39,710 nt of DNA from Alphaproteobacteria bacterium (GCA_022450665.1 JAKUPQ010000012.1:1-39710), one strand, 5' to 3'. Numbered from the stretch's first letter, positions 8,634 to 17,437 are shown. Numbers and translations: made by a program. The notes: generated by a model not told the origin, from the sequence alone.

Positions 8634-8658
8634 AAAAAAGCACCGCAAAAGGGCGCTT
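8634..8658 (-). terminator. Rho-independent terminator after the 135-aa hypothetical gene
   Basis: Read on the minus strand: stem aagcgcc/ggtgctt (seven pairs, one G-U) over the loop cttttgc, followed directly by a T-run (tttttt overlapping the stem end). It lies 36 bases past the stop at 8694 and upstream of the 115-aa gene, so the two small genes are probably separate transcripts. Confidence 0.6.
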
Positions 8659-8693
8659 GATTGCAAATTATAGGTAGAATCTCACGGGCTGGC

Positions 8694-9101
8694 TTATCTG
8701 CTTATGCCGCCTTTATCAGGGCCTTTAGCAGGTGGAGATGATAGGTCGGGAGCTTCCTTCATACCGCTTCTTTTCAATACTTTAGCAACCTGAGATGCTT
8801 GAGCTTGTGCTGCTTGCTGATCTGGAGTGTTTGGCTGTGAAGCACTTCTTGCCTTAGCTACATCTTCCAATGCTTGCTTTACTGCACCATAACCACTAGC
8901 AACTTCGAGCTGCTCATCTTTGCCTAAACGAAATGTTTCGTCAGCGCCCGGTGCGGCTTTAGGAGCTGTTGCTCTTTCATGAGGGGTTTTGGAGGCAGCG
9001 GAGAATTTATCCAGCAATTCATTTACATTGCCCTCGGCTAATTCTACAACGGCGCCTTTGGGCAATTGAATGTTTGGTTCAGCTGTGGTCAGATTGCTCA
9101 T
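8694..9101 (-). CDS. Hypothetical Ala/Gln-rich soluble protein, 135 aa
   Basis: Family not recognised. I choose the ATG at 9101 (MSNLTTAEPNIQL) because aaaggga lies six bases upstream; an in-frame ATG at 9140 would add 13 residues without a ribosome site. The protein is low in hydrophobics and rich in Ala, Lys, Gln and Pro. A short folded-looking segment (LPKGAVVELAEGNVNELLDKFSAA) is followed by a predicted helical stretch (YGAVKQALEDVAKARSA, QQAAQAQASQVAKVLKRSG) and a disordered Pro/Gly tail. There is no signal peptide. A terminator follows. It may be a small, largely disordered cytoplasmic protein. Confidence 0.6.
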   Translation of the reverse strand: MSNLTTAEPNIQLPKGAVVELAEGNVNELLDKFSAASKTPHERATAPKAAPGADETFRLGKDEQLEVASGYGAVKQALEDVAKARSASQPNTPDQQAAQAQASQVAKVLKRSGMKEAPDLSSPPAKGPDKGGISR

Positions 9102-9261
9102 ACCTATCCCTTTATGTCTATGCTCTATAGATTGTTTCATCTACAGCCGCTTGTTTATCAGCGGCAAATTGCGGGGGTTTCCCTTAAACTATGCCTATTT
9201 CCAGCACTTGTATATATACTACCTTATATAGCCATGCCTATCAACCGCCGAATCGGTGTGT

Positions 9262-9293
9262 AACAAAACTTTAACATTTCGTAAAGTGTTAAA
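9262..9293 (-). terminator. Rho-independent terminator after tldD
   Basis: On the minus strand the stem tttaaca/tgttaaa (seven perfect pairs; plus-strand arms 9270-9276 and 9287-9293) is followed by gttttgtt. It starts about 17 bases past the tldD stop codon. The stem is AT-rich, so strength is uncertain, but position and T-rich tail fit. Confidence 0.6.
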
Positions 9294-9309
9294 TAGTGCG
9301 AGTTACGAC

Positions 9310-10749
9310 TTAAAGTTCGGTGCCGCCTACAGTCATTTCGCTAATTAACATCGAAGGCTGTCCTACTCCCACGGGTACGCCTTGTCCGGCTTTTCCGCAG
9401 GTGCCAATGCCGTCATCCAGCGCGGCATCGTTACCAATACCGGTGACTTTAGTTAAAGCATCAGGCCCATTGCCAATAAGCGTGGCGCCTTTTACGGGGT
9501 ATAGAATTTTACCGTTTTCAACCATATATGCTTCGGTAACGGCAAAAACAAACTTGCCTGAGGTAATGTCAACCTGACCGCCCCCTAATGTTTTGGCGTA
9601 TAGCCCACGTTTGATTTGCGAAACCAGCTCTTGTGGCTCTTGGTCGCCACCCAGCATATAAGTGTTTGTCATGCGCGGCATGGGCTGGTGTGCATAGGAT
9701 TCGCGCCGCCCATTGCCGGTGGCTTTAACATTCATGAGCCGCGCATTGAGCCGGTCTTGCATAAAGCCTTTTAATATCCCGTCTTCTATCAATACCGTGT
9801 TTGATGTAGGCGTACCTTCATCGTCGATGGTGAGGGAGCCGCGCCGGTTTTTTAATGTGCCGTCATCTACAATTGTTACGCCTTTGCTGGCCACACGCTC
9901 GCCTAGAAGGCCGCTAAATGCAGAGGTTTCCTTGCGATTAAAATCGCCTTCTAACCCGTGGCCAATAGCTTCGTGGAGCAGCACGCCGCACCACCCATTG
10001 CCCAACACAACTGGCATTTCTCCGGCAGGGGCGGGTTTAGCATCCAGGTTTACCAACGCTTGGCGCAAGGCTTCATCGGCCTGTTTTTTCCAATTTTCGG
10101 GTTGCAGGTATTCGCTATAGGATGTGCGCGCTCCTGCGCCGTTGCTTCCGGTTTCCATTGTGTCGCCTTGCTCTACCGCAGCGGTTACATTCAGGCGCAC
10201 CAAGGGGCGGATGTCGCTGGCTACGCGGCCATCGGCTTTCATGATATGCACTACCTGCCACTCACCAGCGATGGAGGCAGAAACCTGACGCACCCGCGCA
10301 TCTTTTTTGCGTAGATAGGCATCAATTTCTTCCAGTACTTTCACTTTGGCAGAAAACTCAATTTCTCCTAAAGGATTGATTGCGCTATATAGTGACTGGT
10401 TGCTGCCAAAAGGGGCAGGAGACAAATCTACGCTGCCATCCTGTCCGAAATTTACGGCGCGTACGGTGTTTGCCGCTCGTGCAATGGCTGCCTCGCTCAG
10501 TTCTGAAGAATGAGCATAGCCTGTGGTTTCGCCCAAAACCGAACGCAGACCAAAACCTTGAGTGGTATCAAAATTAGCGTTACGTAAGCGGCCATCGTCA
10601 AAACTCAGCGATTCAGATTGGCAGAATTCTAAATATAATTCTCCATCATCCATAGAATGCAGTGCATTTTCGATTTGCTTCTGCACACGGGTGGAATCCA
10701 TCTCCGTTTGTGTGAAAAACAACGCTTCTGCTGTGCTGCGATCTTGCAT
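9310..10749 (-). CDS. tldD: Metalloprotease TldD (PmbA/TldD family)
   Basis: A 479-aa zinc metalloprotease subunit that with TldE/PmbA degrades unfolded peptides and matures some modified peptides. The active-site HEAIGHGLEGD is near residue 258, preceded by the usual GNGWCGVLLHEAIGHG context. Other family landmarks are GRLRNANFDTTQGFGLR, a TSNTVLIEDGILKGFMQDR-like strand, RMTNTYM, and the C-terminal GTCGKAGQGVPVGVGQPSM. The frame is open to 10947, but the ATG at 10749 has a strong aggag eight bases upstream and gives the normal family length. It diverges from ctaC, the arrangement seen in many alphaproteobacteria. TldE is not in this window. Confidence 0.96.
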   Translation of the reverse strand: MQDRSTAEALFFTQTEMDSTRVQKQIENALHSMDDGELYLEFCQSESLSFDDGRLRNANFDTTQGFGLRSVLGETTGYAHSSELSEAAIARAANTVRAVNFGQDGSVDLSPAPFGSNQSLYSAINPLGEIEFSAKVKVLEEIDAYLRKKDARVRQVSASIAGEWQVVHIMKADGRVASDIRPLVRLNVTAAVEQGDTMETGSNGAGARTSYSEYLQPENWKKQADEALRQALVNLDAKPAPAGEMPVVLGNGWCGVLLHEAIGHGLEGDFNRKETSAFSGLLGERVASKGVTIVDDGTLKNRRGSLTIDDEGTPTSNTVLIEDGILKGFMQDRLNARLMNVKATGNGRRESYAHQPMPRMTNTYMLGGDQEPQELVSQIKRGLYAKTLGGGQVDITSGKFVFAVTEAYMVENGKILYPVKGATLIGNGPDALTKVTGIGNDAALDDGIGTCGKAGQGVPVGVGQPSMLISEMTVGGTEL

Positions 10750-10949
10750 AATGCTTTCTCCTGTGGGGGCTTTTCCGTAGATTTTACGGTGTTTTGCAAC
10801 AATGATGGAGGCCAGTGTTACACAGTTATGGGCTTTTGCCAAATAAATCTGTTGTTTTGGAGGGCTTATCGCAGTAATATCCGCCTGAATTTCCACCCAA
10901 GCGACTTGGGTGGCCTCTAGCCTTTCTGAAGATATATTAGGGTACACGC

Positions 10950-11936
10950 ATGATGTTTTCTCAGCTTATCCATAAGCTTACTGCTGTAATAGCATTGGTT
11001 TTCTGCTTGGGTGTTATGTCAACACATGACGCATATGCGCAGGTTGAGCCAGTGAATGAAGGCACGCCCGAAGAAGTGACGGCACCTGCGTCGCCAATAG
11101 AAGCGGCGACGCCGGATACAATGCTGGTTCCTGCCGATAACAGCGCCGTAACCGAGGCAATGCGAGCCCAGCCGTGGCAGCTTGGCATGCGACCCGCCGC
11201 CAGCCCTGTGCAGGAACGCATTTTTGAATTTCACCACTATATGCTTATTCTGATTACTGTAGTGTCGGTATTTGTATTGGCGCTGATGATATATGTGTGT
11301 GTGCGCTTCAGCGAAAAAGCCAACCCCAATCCTAGCCGTGTTAGCCATAACACCGTGATAGAAGTGGTGTGGACAATATTGCCTGTGCTGATTTTGGTAG
11401 CGGTGTCCATTCCTTCGCTCCGCCATTTATATTATATGGATAAATCCGAGATTGAAGGCAAAGCTGACCTGACGATTAAAATTATAGGTTACCAGTGGTA
11501 CTGGAATTACGAATATCCTGATGCGGGAATAAAATTCGACAGCTATATGGTGCAGGAAGCCGACTTAAAACCTGGGCAACCACGCTTGCTTACGGTGGAT
11601 AATCCCATTTATGTGCCCGTAGGCAAAAAAGTGCGCATTCAGATGACTGGCGGCGATGTGATTCATAGCTGGGCCATGCCAAATTTTGGGGTAAAAATGG
11701 ATGCAGTGCCCGGCCACCTGAACGAAACATGGTTTCAAGCCGATATCGAAGGCACGTATTATGGCCAGTGTTCAGAGCTTTGTGGTGTGAATCACGGGTT
11801 TATGCCCATTATGGTGCATGTGGTTTCGCAAGAAGTTTATGATGCGTGGATCGAAGGCGCGAAAGAAGAGTTTGCCGCCGATAATTCACAATATTTCCCA
11901 CATTATTCCACACAGCAATTTGCTGCCATCCGCTAA
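10950..11936 (+). CDS. ctaC: Cytochrome c oxidase subunit II (CtaC/CoxB)
   Basis: A 328-aa subunit II of the aa3-type oxidase, which accepts electrons from cytochrome c at the dinuclear CuA site. An N-terminal signal sequence (about 1-30, ending AYAQ) precedes an Ala/Pro/Glu-rich linker, two membrane helices (about 92-114 and 135-155) and a periplasmic cupredoxin domain. CuA ligands are visible: H239 (IHSWAMP), C274, E276, C278, H282 and M285 (CSELCGVNHGFM). The aromatic electron-entry patch is QWYWNYEYP. The start has aggg seven bases upstream. It is the first gene of the oxidase operon; the 200-base gap to tldD should hold divergent promoters, which I cannot define with confidence. Confidence 0.97.
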   Translation: MMFSQLIHKLTAVIALVFCLGVMSTHDAYAQVEPVNEGTPEEVTAPASPIEAATPDTMLVPADNSAVTEAMRAQPWQLGMRPAASPVQERIFEFHHYMLILITVVSVFVLALMIYVCVRFSEKANPNPSRVSHNTVIEVVWTILPVLILVAVSIPSLRHLYYMDKSEIEGKADLTIKIIGYQWYWNYEYPDAGIKFDSYMVQEADLKPGQPRLLTVDNPIYVPVGKKVRIQMTGGDVIHSWAMPNFGVKMDAVPGHLNETWFQADIEGTYYGQCSELCGVNHGFMPIMVHVVSQEVYDAWIEGAKEEFAADNSQYFPHYSTQQFAAIR

Positions 11937-11977
11937 TTAATTTTACGCCTAAGCGACTTAGTACTTAAGAGGTTAAC

Positions 11978-13573
11978 ATGAGTCACGACGCCACAACAGC
12001 CCATCACGACGATCACCATGCCCCTACCGGCATACGTCGCTGGTTGTTTTCAACCAACCACAAAGATATTGGTACGCTCTATCTTATCTATGCCGTGTTA
12101 GCCGGGCTTGTTGGCCTGACATTCTCGGTTATTATTCGTGCAGAATTGATGATGCCAGGCGACCAGATTTTTGGCGGCAACTATCAAATGTATAATGTGA
12201 TGGTAACCGCACATGCATTGTTCATGGTGTTCTTCTTGATTATGCCTGCGCTTATTGGCGGCTTTGGTAATTGGTTTGTACCCATTATGATTGGTGCGCC
12301 GGATATGGCGTTCCCGCGCTTGAACAACCTCAGTTTCTGGCTGCTGGTTCCGGCTTTCCTACTGGTATTAGGCTCGGCATTTGTTGGCGAAGGTCCCGGC
12401 ACAGGCTGGACGTTGTATCCCCCGCTATCTACCAAAGGCTCTCATCCCTCCATGGCGGTGGATATGGGTATTTTTGCTCTTCACCTTGCAGGGATTTCCT
12501 CGATTTTGGGCGCGATTAATTTCATTGTTACTATTTTTAACATGCGTACCCCGGGTATGACATTGTTCAAAATGCCTTTATTCGTATGGTCGATGTTGGT
12601 AACCACCTTCTTGCTGCTATTGGCAGTGCCAGTATTAGGCGGCGCGATTACCATGTTGCTGACAGACCGGAATTTTGGTTCCACCTTCTTTAGCCCCGCT
12701 GGCGGCGGCGATCCGGTGTTGTTCCAGCATTTATTCTGGTTCTTTGGCCATCCTGAAGTATATATTTTGATTCTGCCCGCATTCGGTATTGTATCCGAAG
12801 TGGTGTCTACCTTCTCCCGCAAACCGATATTTGGTTATCTTGGTATGGTGGGCGCTATGGTAGCCATTGGATTCCTTGGGTTTGTGGTGTGGGCACACCA
12901 TATGTTCACTGTGGGTATGGGTGTGAATGTACGCGCCTATTTCATGATTGCCACTATGGTAATTGCAGTGCCAACCGGTATTAAAATCTTTAGCTGGATC
13001 GCCACAATGTGGGGCGGCTCCATACGCTTTACGGTGCCAATGATGTATGCGTTAGGATTTATTTTCCTCTTCACCGTGGGCGGTGTAACTGGCGTAGTGC
13101 TGGCAAACAACCCGATTGACGTTTATATGCACGACACCTATTACGTCGTGGCGCATTTCCATTATGCAATGTCCTTAGGGGCGCTGTTTGGAGTGTTTAC
13201 CGGATTTTATTACTGGTTTGGCAAAATGTCTGGCTATAAATATCCTGTGGGACTGGCAAAGCTACAATTCTGGCTGTTATTTATTGGTACAAACCTGACA
13301 TTCTTCCCGCAGCACTTTCTGGGATTAGCGGGTATGCCCCGCCGTATACCGGATTATCCTGATGTATATGCCGGTTGGAACTATTGGTCATCCATTGGTT
13401 CTTATATGGGCGCTGCCTCTGCTGTATTGTTTTTGGTAGTGGTATTTGTGGCATTTACCCGCAAAGTTCCTGCTGGCATGAACGAATGGGGTGAATGCGA
13501 GAAAACACTGGAATGGACGGTGCCGTCTCCACCTGATTTCCATACATTTGATGAGCTGCCTAAGCTGCCATGA
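11978..13573 (+). CDS. ctaD: Cytochrome c oxidase subunit I (CtaD/CoxA), aa3 type
   Basis: The 531-aa catalytic subunit with about 12 membrane helices, reducing oxygen at the heme a3-CuB centre. All metal ligands can be read: H79 (TAHALFM, heme a), H258 ([10 protein letters not shown], CuB), H307-H308 (WAHHMFTVG, CuB), H393 (heme a3) and H395 (heme a) in [11 protein letters not shown]260 and Y262 of the HPEVY segment are present; the tyrosine is the one cross-linked to CuB histidine in A-type oxidases. Conserved K-channel and D-channel surroundings indicate an A1-type proton-pumping enzyme. Ribosome site aagagg is five bases upstream. It follows ctaC by 41 bases. Confidence 0.98.
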   Translation: MSHDATTAHHDDHHAPTGIRRWLFSTNHKDIGTLYLIYAVLAGLVGLTFSVIIRAELMMPGDQIFGGNYQMYNVMVTAHALFMVFFLIMPALIGGFGNWFVPIMIGAPDMAFPRLNNLSFWLLVPAFLLVLGSAFVGEGPGTGWTLYPPLSTKGSHPSMAVDMGIFALHLAGISSILGAINFIVTIFNMRTPGMTLFKMPLFVWSMLVTTFLLLLAVPVLGGAITMLLTDRNFGSTFFSPAGGGDPVLFQHLFWFFGHPEVYILILPAFGIVSEVVSTFSRKPIFGYLGMVGAMVAIGFLGFVVWAHHMFTVGMGVNVRAYFMIATMVIAVPTGIKIFSWIATMWGGSIRFTVPMMYALGFIFLFTVGGVTGVVLANNPIDVYMHDTYYVVAHFHYAMSLGALFGVFTGFYYWFGKMSGYKYPVGLAKLQFWLLFIGTNLTFFPQHFLGLAGMPRRIPDYPDVYAGWNYWSSIGSYMGAASAVLFLVVVFVAFTRKVPAGMNEWGECEKTLEWTVPSPPDFHTFDELPKLP

Positions 13574-13591
13574 ATTTTTCCTAACACATAT

Positions 13592-13627
13592 AACCCCCAT
13601 AATTGGATTATACCGGTTGTGGGGGTT
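13592..13627 (+). repeat. Hairpin-forming inverted repeat between ctaD and ctaB
   Basis: Arms aaccccca (13592-13599) and tgggggtt (13620-13627) are perfectly complementary over a 20-base loop. It lies between the ctaD stop and the ctaB start, 17 bases before the latter. There is no long T-run, so it may modulate expression of the downstream assembly genes relative to the structural subunits (attenuation or mRNA processing) rather than end the transcript. Confidence 0.45.
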
Positions 13628-13644
13628 GCTTTAATGGATTTTGC

Positions 13645-14610
13645 ATGAGCTACCCTTTAGCCGATGGAAAAATAGCTGTCGCTCCTGTAGATACGTTGTT
13701 AACCGGTAACGAAGGCGAGTTTGCATCCGGTTCGACCGTTCGCGATTATATTACCCTGCTGAAACCCGGCGTTATGATGCTGGTTGTATTTACCGGCTTT
13801 GTGGGCATGTATCTTGCCCCCGCTACGATGCACCCACTATTACAAATCATGACAGTATTATGCATTGCTATAGGTTCAGGGGCAGGCGGCGCAATAAATA
13901 TGTGGTTCGACCGCGATATAGATGCCCATATGTTGCGCACAGCAGATCGCCCCATTCCCGCAGGCAGGGTTGCTCCTGACGATGCGCTGGTTTATGGGTT
14001 GTTCCTTTCCATTGCATCCGTATCGCTGTTGGGATTGGCGGTAAACTGGTTGGCCGCTGCTTATCTGGCAGGCGCGATCGGGTTTTATGTATTTATTTAC
14101 ACTGTGTGGCTCAAGCGGCGCACCCCGCAAAACATCGTGATAGGCGGTGCGGCAGGCGCTTTCCCGCCGGTTATTGGCTGGGTTGCTGCCACAGGTGAGG
14201 CCTCTATTGATGCATGGATATTGTTTGGCATTATCTTTTTATGGACACCACCGCATTTTTGGGCGTTGGCACTTTATCGCAACAGCGATTATACCCGCGT
14301 TGGAGTGCCGATGCTGCCGGTGGTTGCAGGAAAGCCAGCGACAAAAAAACAAATGCTTATTTATACGCTGATTTTATTACCTGTGACACTTTTGCCATGC
14401 GCTACTGGTTTGAGCGGATGGGTATATGCGGCATGTGCCACGGTCTTGTCGCTACAATTCTGTCGCCACGCATGGAAAGTGATGCATAGCGAAGACGATG
14501 CTACAGCACGCGCCATGTTCGGATATTCCATTTTGTATCTTTTCGCAATATTTCTTGCGCTGATTATAGATAAAGTGATTGACAGATTTGGTCTTTTTGC
14601 GTTTCTCTAG
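13645..14610 (+). CDS. ctaB: Protoheme IX farnesyltransferase (heme O synthase) CtaB
   Basis: A 321-aa UbiA-superfamily membrane enzyme that transfers a farnesyl group to heme B, giving heme O, the precursor of heme A for the oxidase encoded beside it. The prenyl-diphosphate motif NMWFDRDIDAHM is near residue 85, followed by RTADRPIPAGR, a CtaB hallmark, and the YTVWLKRRTPQNIVIGGAAG segment and FLWTPPHFWALAL. Eight to nine membrane helices are apparent. The frame is open to a TTG at 13603; I use the ATG at 13645 because the upstream codons run through an intergenic hairpin and resemble no CtaB N-terminus. The ribosome site is weak. Confidence 0.95.
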   Translation: MSYPLADGKIAVAPVDTLLTGNEGEFASGSTVRDYITLLKPGVMMLVVFTGFVGMYLAPATMHPLLQIMTVLCIAIGSGAGGAINMWFDRDIDAHMLRTADRPIPAGRVAPDDALVYGLFLSIASVSLLGLAVNWLAAAYLAGAIGFYVFIYTVWLKRRTPQNIVIGGAAGAFPPVIGWVAATGEASIDAWILFGIIFLWTPPHFWALALYRNSDYTRVGVPMLPVVAGKPATKKQMLIYTLILLPVTLLPCATGLSGWVYAACATVLSLQFCRHAWKVMHSEDDATARAMFGYSILYLFAIFLALIIDKVIDRFGLFAFL

Positions 14611-14620
14611 TAAGAGAGTT

Positions 14621-14632
14621 CCTGATATCAGG
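14621..14632. repeat. 12-bp perfect palindrome after ctaB
   Basis: The sequence cctgatatcagg reads the same on both strands and lies 11 bases after the ctaB stop and 25 bases before the next small gene. It could be chance or a protein-binding site; no terminator tail follows. Confidence 0.25.
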
Positions 14633-14656
14633 ATAATCAGACATTAGGAGATGTAT

Positions 14657-14809
14657 ATGGGTGATCTGGAAATTATGCGTGCTTGCGGTGAAGCATCGGT
14701 AATGATAATGGGTATGAGCTTTGTAGTTGGTAGCCTGACCACCGTGTTTATCTTGGTATTGCTTGATTTATACCGCAGCCGTGGCGCCCAAGACGTCCAT
14801 AAAGAATAA
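14657..14809 (+). CDS. 50-aa single-pass membrane protein in the oxidase operon, function unknown
   Basis: A small gene between ctaB and the coxF-like ORF. Of two in-frame ATGs (14651 and 14657) only the second has correct spacing from taggag (14645-14650), so the protein is MGDLEIMRACGEAS... with 50 residues. A hydrophobic stretch (about residues 15-38, VMIMGMSFVVGSLTTVFILVLL) is followed by a charged tail (DLYRSRGAQDVHKE), suggesting one membrane helix. I do not recognise the family. The position suggests a small oxidase subunit or assembly factor, comparable in size to the tiny subunit IV of bacterial aa3 oxidases, but that is only inference. Confidence 0.6.
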   Translation: MGDLEIMRACGEASVMIMGMSFVVGSLTTVFILVLLDLYRSRGAQDVHKE

Positions 14810-14894
14810 TATTTCTTACGATTATGCATGCAGCCTGACCTCATGAGCGATGTCGGGCGTGTATGTGCGATTGAATTTACAAGGTGGGTTTGTT

Positions 14895-15017
14895 ATGCCC
14901 CTAAGCCAGCGCCATAAAACACAAAAAGCCAAAAATTTTACAGTAATGTTAGTGCTGTTGGGCATTTGCGCCATATTATTTGCTTTAACCACGCTCAAAA
15001 TCTCTGGGGCAATTTAG
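14895..15017 (+). CDS. CoxF-like small membrane protein of the oxidase operon
   Basis: A 40-aa ORF directly upstream of ctaG: a basic N-terminus (MPLSQRHKTQKAKNF), one membrane helix (TVMLVLLGICAILFALTT) and a short end. Many alphaproteobacterial oxidase operons carry a 40-60-aa ORF of this design, called CoxF, at this place; the match here is by layout and general composition, not by a motif. The ribosome site aaggtgg is seven bases upstream of the ATG. Its role in the family is not well defined. Confidence 0.6.
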   Translation: MPLSQRHKTQKAKNFTVMLVLLGICAILFALTTLKISGAI

Positions 15018-15036
15018 CCTGCGCAAAGGGCTGTTA

Positions 15037-15633
15037 ATGGTGACTCAAAATTCAAAAAAACAAAGCAACACCTCGCTTACACTAAGCCTTGTAGCAATTG
15101 TTCTGGGCATGACAATGCTGACCGCCTCGGCGGTGCCACTATATAATATGTTCTGCCGCATTACCGGCTATGGTGGCACAACGCAAGTAGCAGAAATCGC
15201 GCCCGATGCGGTGACATCCCGCAAAATGGAAGTGCGTTTTAATACCGATGTGCAAAAAGATATGCCGTGGCACTTCAGAGCCGATCAAGGAACAGTCACG
15301 GTAAATATTGGCGAGGAGCGGCTTATAAGCTTTTCTGCCCGCAATGATGGCGATGTGCCGGTGTGGGGAACCGCGATTTATAATGTTACCCCCCACAGTG
15401 CGGCAGAGTATTTCAGTAAAATACAGTGCTTCTGCTTTGACTCGCAACGCTTGGATCCGGGGCAGGAAATGCACATGCCCGTATCATTTTTTATCGATCC
15501 GCAAATTATGGATGACCCTTATTTGCAGGATTTAGAAACTGTAACCTTGTCATATACGTTTTTTTTGAGTAAAAACCAAAGTGATGAAACTAGCGGCTCG
15601 CTGGGGCAACCCTCAGAAAAAGCCGATTCTTAA
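15037..15633 (+). CDS. ctaG: Cytochrome c oxidase assembly protein CtaG (Cox11 family)
   Basis: A 198-aa copper chaperone that delivers copper to the CuB site of subunit I. It has an N-terminal membrane anchor (about 16-37) and then a periplasmic immunoglobulin-like domain. Landmarks are PLYNMFCRITGYGGTTQ, IGEERLISFSARN and the copper-binding KIQCFCF, followed by the family-typical PVSFFIDP and TLSYTFF. The ATG at 15037 has aaaggg seven bases upstream. It begins 19 bases after the coxF-like ORF and ends 21 bases before ctaE. Confidence 0.96.
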   Translation: MVTQNSKKQSNTSLTLSLVAIVLGMTMLTASAVPLYNMFCRITGYGGTTQVAEIAPDAVTSRKMEVRFNTDVQKDMPWHFRADQGTVTVNIGEERLISFSARNDGDVPVWGTAIYNVTPHSAAEYFSKIQCFCFDSQRLDPGQEMHMPVSFFIDPQIMDDPYLQDLETVTLSYTFFLSKNQSDETSGSLGQPSEKADS

Positions 15634-15654
15634 GATTGTTAAGGAGTGACGTAA

Positions 15655-16479
15655 ATGTCAAATGCCCATGAGCAGAAACATCCCTTTCACCTCGTAGACC
15701 CAAGCCCATGGCCGCTTGTAACCTCGATGGTATTGCTGTTGTTGGTTAGCGGCGGATTGTTGTTTATGCACCAAAAGCCAGGCGGCGCTGTAATGCTTGG
15801 CCTTGGCTTCATCGGCGTGTTGGGCGTAATGTTTGGCTGGTGGCGCGCCGTGATTCGCGAAGGTTTATACGACCATGCCCATACTGGTGCAGTACGCCAT
15901 GGTTTGCGTTGGGGCATGGCCTTGTTTATCACCTCTGAAGTAATGTTTTTTGTGGCGTTTTTCTGGGCGTTTTTCAATGCCGCGCTCTTTCCAACAATAC
16001 CTCTTGAAGGAGCATGGCCCACATGGGATGGTGCCGTATGGCCACCGGCAGCGGTAGAAACATTCAATGCGTGGGATCTGCCCTTAATGAATACGCTGAT
16101 TCTCCTTCTATCCGGCACCACGGTATCATGGGCGCACCATGCGTTGCTGCAAGGTAAGCGCGATGAAGTGATTAAAGCGCTGACCATTACAGTGGCACTG
16201 GGTTTTATATTCACCTGCCTGCAAGCAGTGGAGTATCATCACGCAGCCTTTGGCTTTAAAGATGGCATTTATCCTTCTACCTTTTATATGGCGACAGGGT
16301 TTCATGGATTCCATGTGATTGTCGGAACAATTTTTCTGGCAGTATGCTTAGTGCGCGCCCGCAATAATACCCTGACCGTAGAAGGGCATTTGGGCTTTGA
16401 ATTCGCTGCATGGTACTGGCACTTTGTAGATGCGGTATGGCTGTTTTTGTTCGTATGCATCTATTGGTGGGGCAGTTGA
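15655..16479 (+). CDS. ctaE: Cytochrome c oxidase subunit III (CtaE/CoxC)
   Basis: A 274-aa subunit III with seven membrane helices, which stabilises proton uptake by subunit I. Typical stretches are KHPFHLVDPSPWPL at the N-terminus, GMALFITSEVMFFVAFFWAFF, WAHHALLQG, the ATGFHGFHVIVGT helix and the final WHFVDAVWLFLFVCIYWWGS. Ribosome site aaggag is eight bases upstream. It is the last structural subunit of the operon; surf1 follows after a 175-base gap carrying a strong hairpin. Confidence 0.97.
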   Translation: MSNAHEQKHPFHLVDPSPWPLVTSMVLLLLVSGGLLFMHQKPGGAVMLGLGFIGVLGVMFGWWRAVIREGLYDHAHTGAVRHGLRWGMALFITSEVMFFVAFFWAFFNAALFPTIPLEGAWPTWDGAVWPPAAVETFNAWDLPLMNTLILLLSGTTVSWAHHALLQGKRDEVIKALTITVALGFIFTCLQAVEYHHAAFGFKDGIYPSTFYMATGFHGFHVIVGTIFLAVCLVRARNNTLTVEGHLGFEFAAWYWHFVDAVWLFLFVCIYWWGS

Positions 16480-16514
16480 GTAACCCCCTCGCAATAACAT
16501 TATCACATATCACT

Positions 16515-16536
16515 CCGCCACCCCTCGAGGTGGCGG
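16515..16536 (+). terminator. Strong hairpin after ctaE (possible terminator or attenuator)
   Basis: Arms ccgccacc (16515-16522) and ggtggcgg (16529-16536) form an eight-pair GC-rich stem with a six-base loop, 35 bases after the ctaE stop. The following bases (tgctgtttgc) are only partly T-rich. It may end part of the structural-subunit transcript before surf1. The 16480-16654 gap otherwise shows no gene. Confidence 0.45.
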
Positions 16537-16654
16537 TGCTGTTTGCCCGATATGCACAAACTTTGCACAAATTTGCTGGCCATATGCTTGTATCTGAGGC
16601 AGAGCAAGAGTATTATCATCGTTGAAAGTATAATTTCTATAATGCGGAATATCT

Positions 16655-17437
16655 ATGACAAAACCCTCCACGCCTAGCGATGACGCTCGCCCCACGGTGG
16701 AAATAGGCGTATTTACGTTTTATAAGCCCACCAAAGGCCCTATCCTGATTACTATTTTGTTGGTGGGTTTGTGTCTGGTATTGGGAATCTGGCAGATTCA
16801 GCGATTGCAGTGGAAGCAAGGGTTGATTGCTGAAATGCAGGCCGCTACGCAAGAGCGTATTATAAAAGATACGCTGCCAAAAGATTTGAACAGCTTGCAA
16901 CAAAATAACTTTTACGCGATTGTTTTGCCCGGCGAATTTATGCACGAACATGAAATGCACATGATTGGTCGCAGCATCAATGGCCAACCAGGATATAACG
17001 TGCTAACCCCATTTCGTATTGCCGATGACGGACGAATGATTCTGGTGAACCGTGGCTGGATTCCGCAAGATAAGAAAAAGCCCGAAGACCGTCCGGAAGA
17101 TGTGCGTTTCGGCGGCATTGTTTTCGCTAGCGGATTTGTGAGTGTGCCGCAGGGGGGCAGCATGTTTTTGCCGGATCACGATGTGGCCGGTAATGTTTGG
17201 TTTTGGCCTGATATTGCCCGCATTAATAAAGAAAAAAATCTCGATCTTCCGCCAGTAGTAATCGAATCTGTGAATGCCAACCCTGTCCCCGATACGTTGC
17301 CTATTGCGCGTACGGGTGTGAATGTTGAGCTACGCAACGACCATTTGAACTATGCGCTGATGTGGTTTAGCCTGAGCTTTGCAGGATTGGTGATTTTCTT
17401 TATCTACCACCTGAAATCTGTCAAGGGTGAAGAGTAA
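16655..17437 (+). CDS. SURF1-family oxidase assembly protein
   Basis: A 260-aa inner-membrane protein of the SURF1/Shy1 family, which helps insert heme a/a3 into subunit I. Two membrane helices flank a periplasmic domain: the first (about 30-48, ILITILLVGLCLVLGIWQIQR) carries the family pattern GxWQxxR, and the second is near the C-terminus (YALMWFSLSFAGLVIFFIYH). Inside are GYNVLTPFRIADDGRMILVNRGW, the core family signature, and GVNVELRNDHLNYALMW. Length is normal. The start has only a weak ribosome site (ggaa). The family's common neighbour DUF983 is absent between ctaE and this gene. Confidence 0.93.
   Translation: MTKPSTPSDDARPTVEIGVFTFYKPTKGPILITILLVGLCLVLGIWQIQRLQWKQGLIAEMQAATQERIIKDTLPKDLNSLQQNNFYAIVLPGEFMHEHEMHMIGRSINGQPGYNVLTPFRIADDGRMILVNRGWIPQDKKKPEDRPEDVRFGGIVFASGFVSVPQGGSMFLPDHDVAGNVWFWPDIARINKEKNLDLPPVVIESVNANPVPDTLPIARTGVNVELRNDHLNYALMWFSLSFAGLVIFFIYHLKSVKGEE

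Noticed and set aside
10750-10947. N-terminal extension of tldD by 66 residues
   Set aside because: The ATG at 10749 has a strong ribosome site and gives the family length; the extension would occupy the divergent promoter region.
14833-14858. Stem gcctgac/gtcgggc between the two small oxidase-operon ORFs
   Set aside because: Includes a G-T pair, has a 12-base loop and no T-tail; not convincing as a terminator or regulator.
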